NCBI GenBank assembly: GCA_964221845.1 | Contig: CAXPZW010000004.1 | Span: 1 to 25,394 of the forward strand | DNA from: CAXPZW01 sp964221845 | GTDB lineage: Bacteria; Bacteroidota; Bacteroidia; Flavobacteriales_D; Sanyastnellaceae | Direction of reading: 5' to 3' | Length of the DNA: 25,394 nucleotides | Shown: positions 24,950 through 25,394 of the stretch, piece after piece | How positions within the stretch are numbered: position 1 is the first letter of the stretch | Layout: each line of letters opens with the position of its first letter | Position numbers and translations under genes: made by a program | The notes under the pieces: generated by a model | The model's input: the letters and a program-made list of their open reading frames with translations, nothing else | Told to the model about the DNA's origin: nothing | Databases searched by the model: none

Positions 24950-25394
24950 TGAAACAACTGCTCCTGCTGGCCACTGTGCTCCTGTGCAGTTTGGGCGCCG
25001 TGGCCCAGACCGACCTCGAGTTGGCCGAGTACTACTACAACAACGGCGAGTTTGAACAGGCCCGCCTGTACTACGACAAGATTTGGAAGGTCAACAAAAC
25101 CAACAAAGTCTACGAGAAGTACCTGGGCACTCTGGTCAACCTCGGAGAGCTCGACGAGGCCGAGAAAATGGTCAAGCGCAAGCTCAAGACCTCGCGTTAC
25201 AACAAAGCCAATGTGTACGTGGATTTGGGGGAGTTGTATCTCAAATTCGGCAAGGACGACAAGGCCTATTCGGCGTTTGACGACGCCGTTTCCGCACTCG
25301 AACCCGGCCGCTCCAACGGCAGCAGGCTCGGCCGCGCCTTCATCGACATCAACGAATACCAATACGCCCTCAAGACCTACGAAAAGGCCCGCCG
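24946..25394 (+). CDS. Secreted TPR-repeat protein (3' end outside window)
   Basis: ATG 24946 overlaps the previous stop by ATGA; a second ATG follows at once. The signal peptide is MMKQLLLLATVLLCSLGAVAQ. The mature part has tetratricopeptide-like helix pairs (ELAEYYYNNGEFEQARLYYDKI, in parts; VYVDLGELYLKFGKDDKAYSAFDDAV; FIDINEYQYALKTYEKAR). The frame is open to the last base, 149 codons visible. TPR proteins scaffold protein complexes; here, in the periplasm. Coupling to the lipoprotein suggests a joint complex. Confidence 0.88.
   Translation, partial: MMKQLLLLATVLLCSLGAVAQTDLELAEYYYNNGEFEQARLYYDKIWKVNKTNKVYEKYLGTLVNLGELDEAEKMVKRKLKTSRYNKANVYVDLGELYLKFGKDDKAYSAFDDAVSALEPGRSNGSRLGRAFIDINEYQYALKTYEKAR

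Overview
The window looks like chromosomal DNA of a fairly GC-rich, probably marine member of the Bacteroidota (Flavobacteriales-like; lineage inferred). The grounds are: three proteins ending in a gliding-motility-associated C-terminal (CHU_C, T9SS type B) domain; HYR-like, PKD, SBBP and nidogen-like surface modules; the Cys-rich 'GCTDxxACN' repeats common in marine Bacteroidetes; and TAnnTTTG promoter elements placed just upstream of start codons.

Layout. 1-1896: 3' part of a secreted protein of 78-residue four-cysteine repeats with a dockerin-like tail, closed by a strong terminator. 2066-5962: large SBBP/PKD/Ig surface protein with a CHU_C tail. 5979-8839: two core genes, rlmN and lepA, convergent and sharing a palindromic CTAG as both stop codons. 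9080-10740: an ECF-type sigma factor translationally coupled (ATGA) to a one-pass membrane protein whose outer part ends in PKD-like and CHU_C-like domains, perhaps a surface-sensing anti-sigma partner. 10828-14547: a nidogen-like/CHU_C secreted protein with its own promoter and terminator. 14604-19407: a lower-GC island holding a 1208-residue secreted Cys-repeat protein and a small lipoprotein, flanked by gene fossils. 19415-23397: a Sun-family rRNA methyltransferase overlapping an upstream AsmA-like gene. 23705-24202: biotin carrier protein. 24320-25394: coiled-coil lipoprotein coupled to a TPR protein that runs off the window.

The most striking feature is the island. Its left edge carries the 3' tail of a Sun gene and its right edge carries a 5'-truncated fragment of the nidogen-like gene. 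These are the two genes that flank the island in intact form. The only near-identical stretch between the two junctions is 82 bp (81 identical), bordered on both sides by sequence that is only about 75-80% alike. This is the pattern expected if a circular or otherwise recombined foreign segment crossed over in a short block of identity between diverged alleles of the locus. The second candidate novelty is the sigma factor coupled to a membrane-anchored protein with a T9SS-type B-like tail. No tRNA, rRNA, CRISPR array, transposase or integrase was seen.
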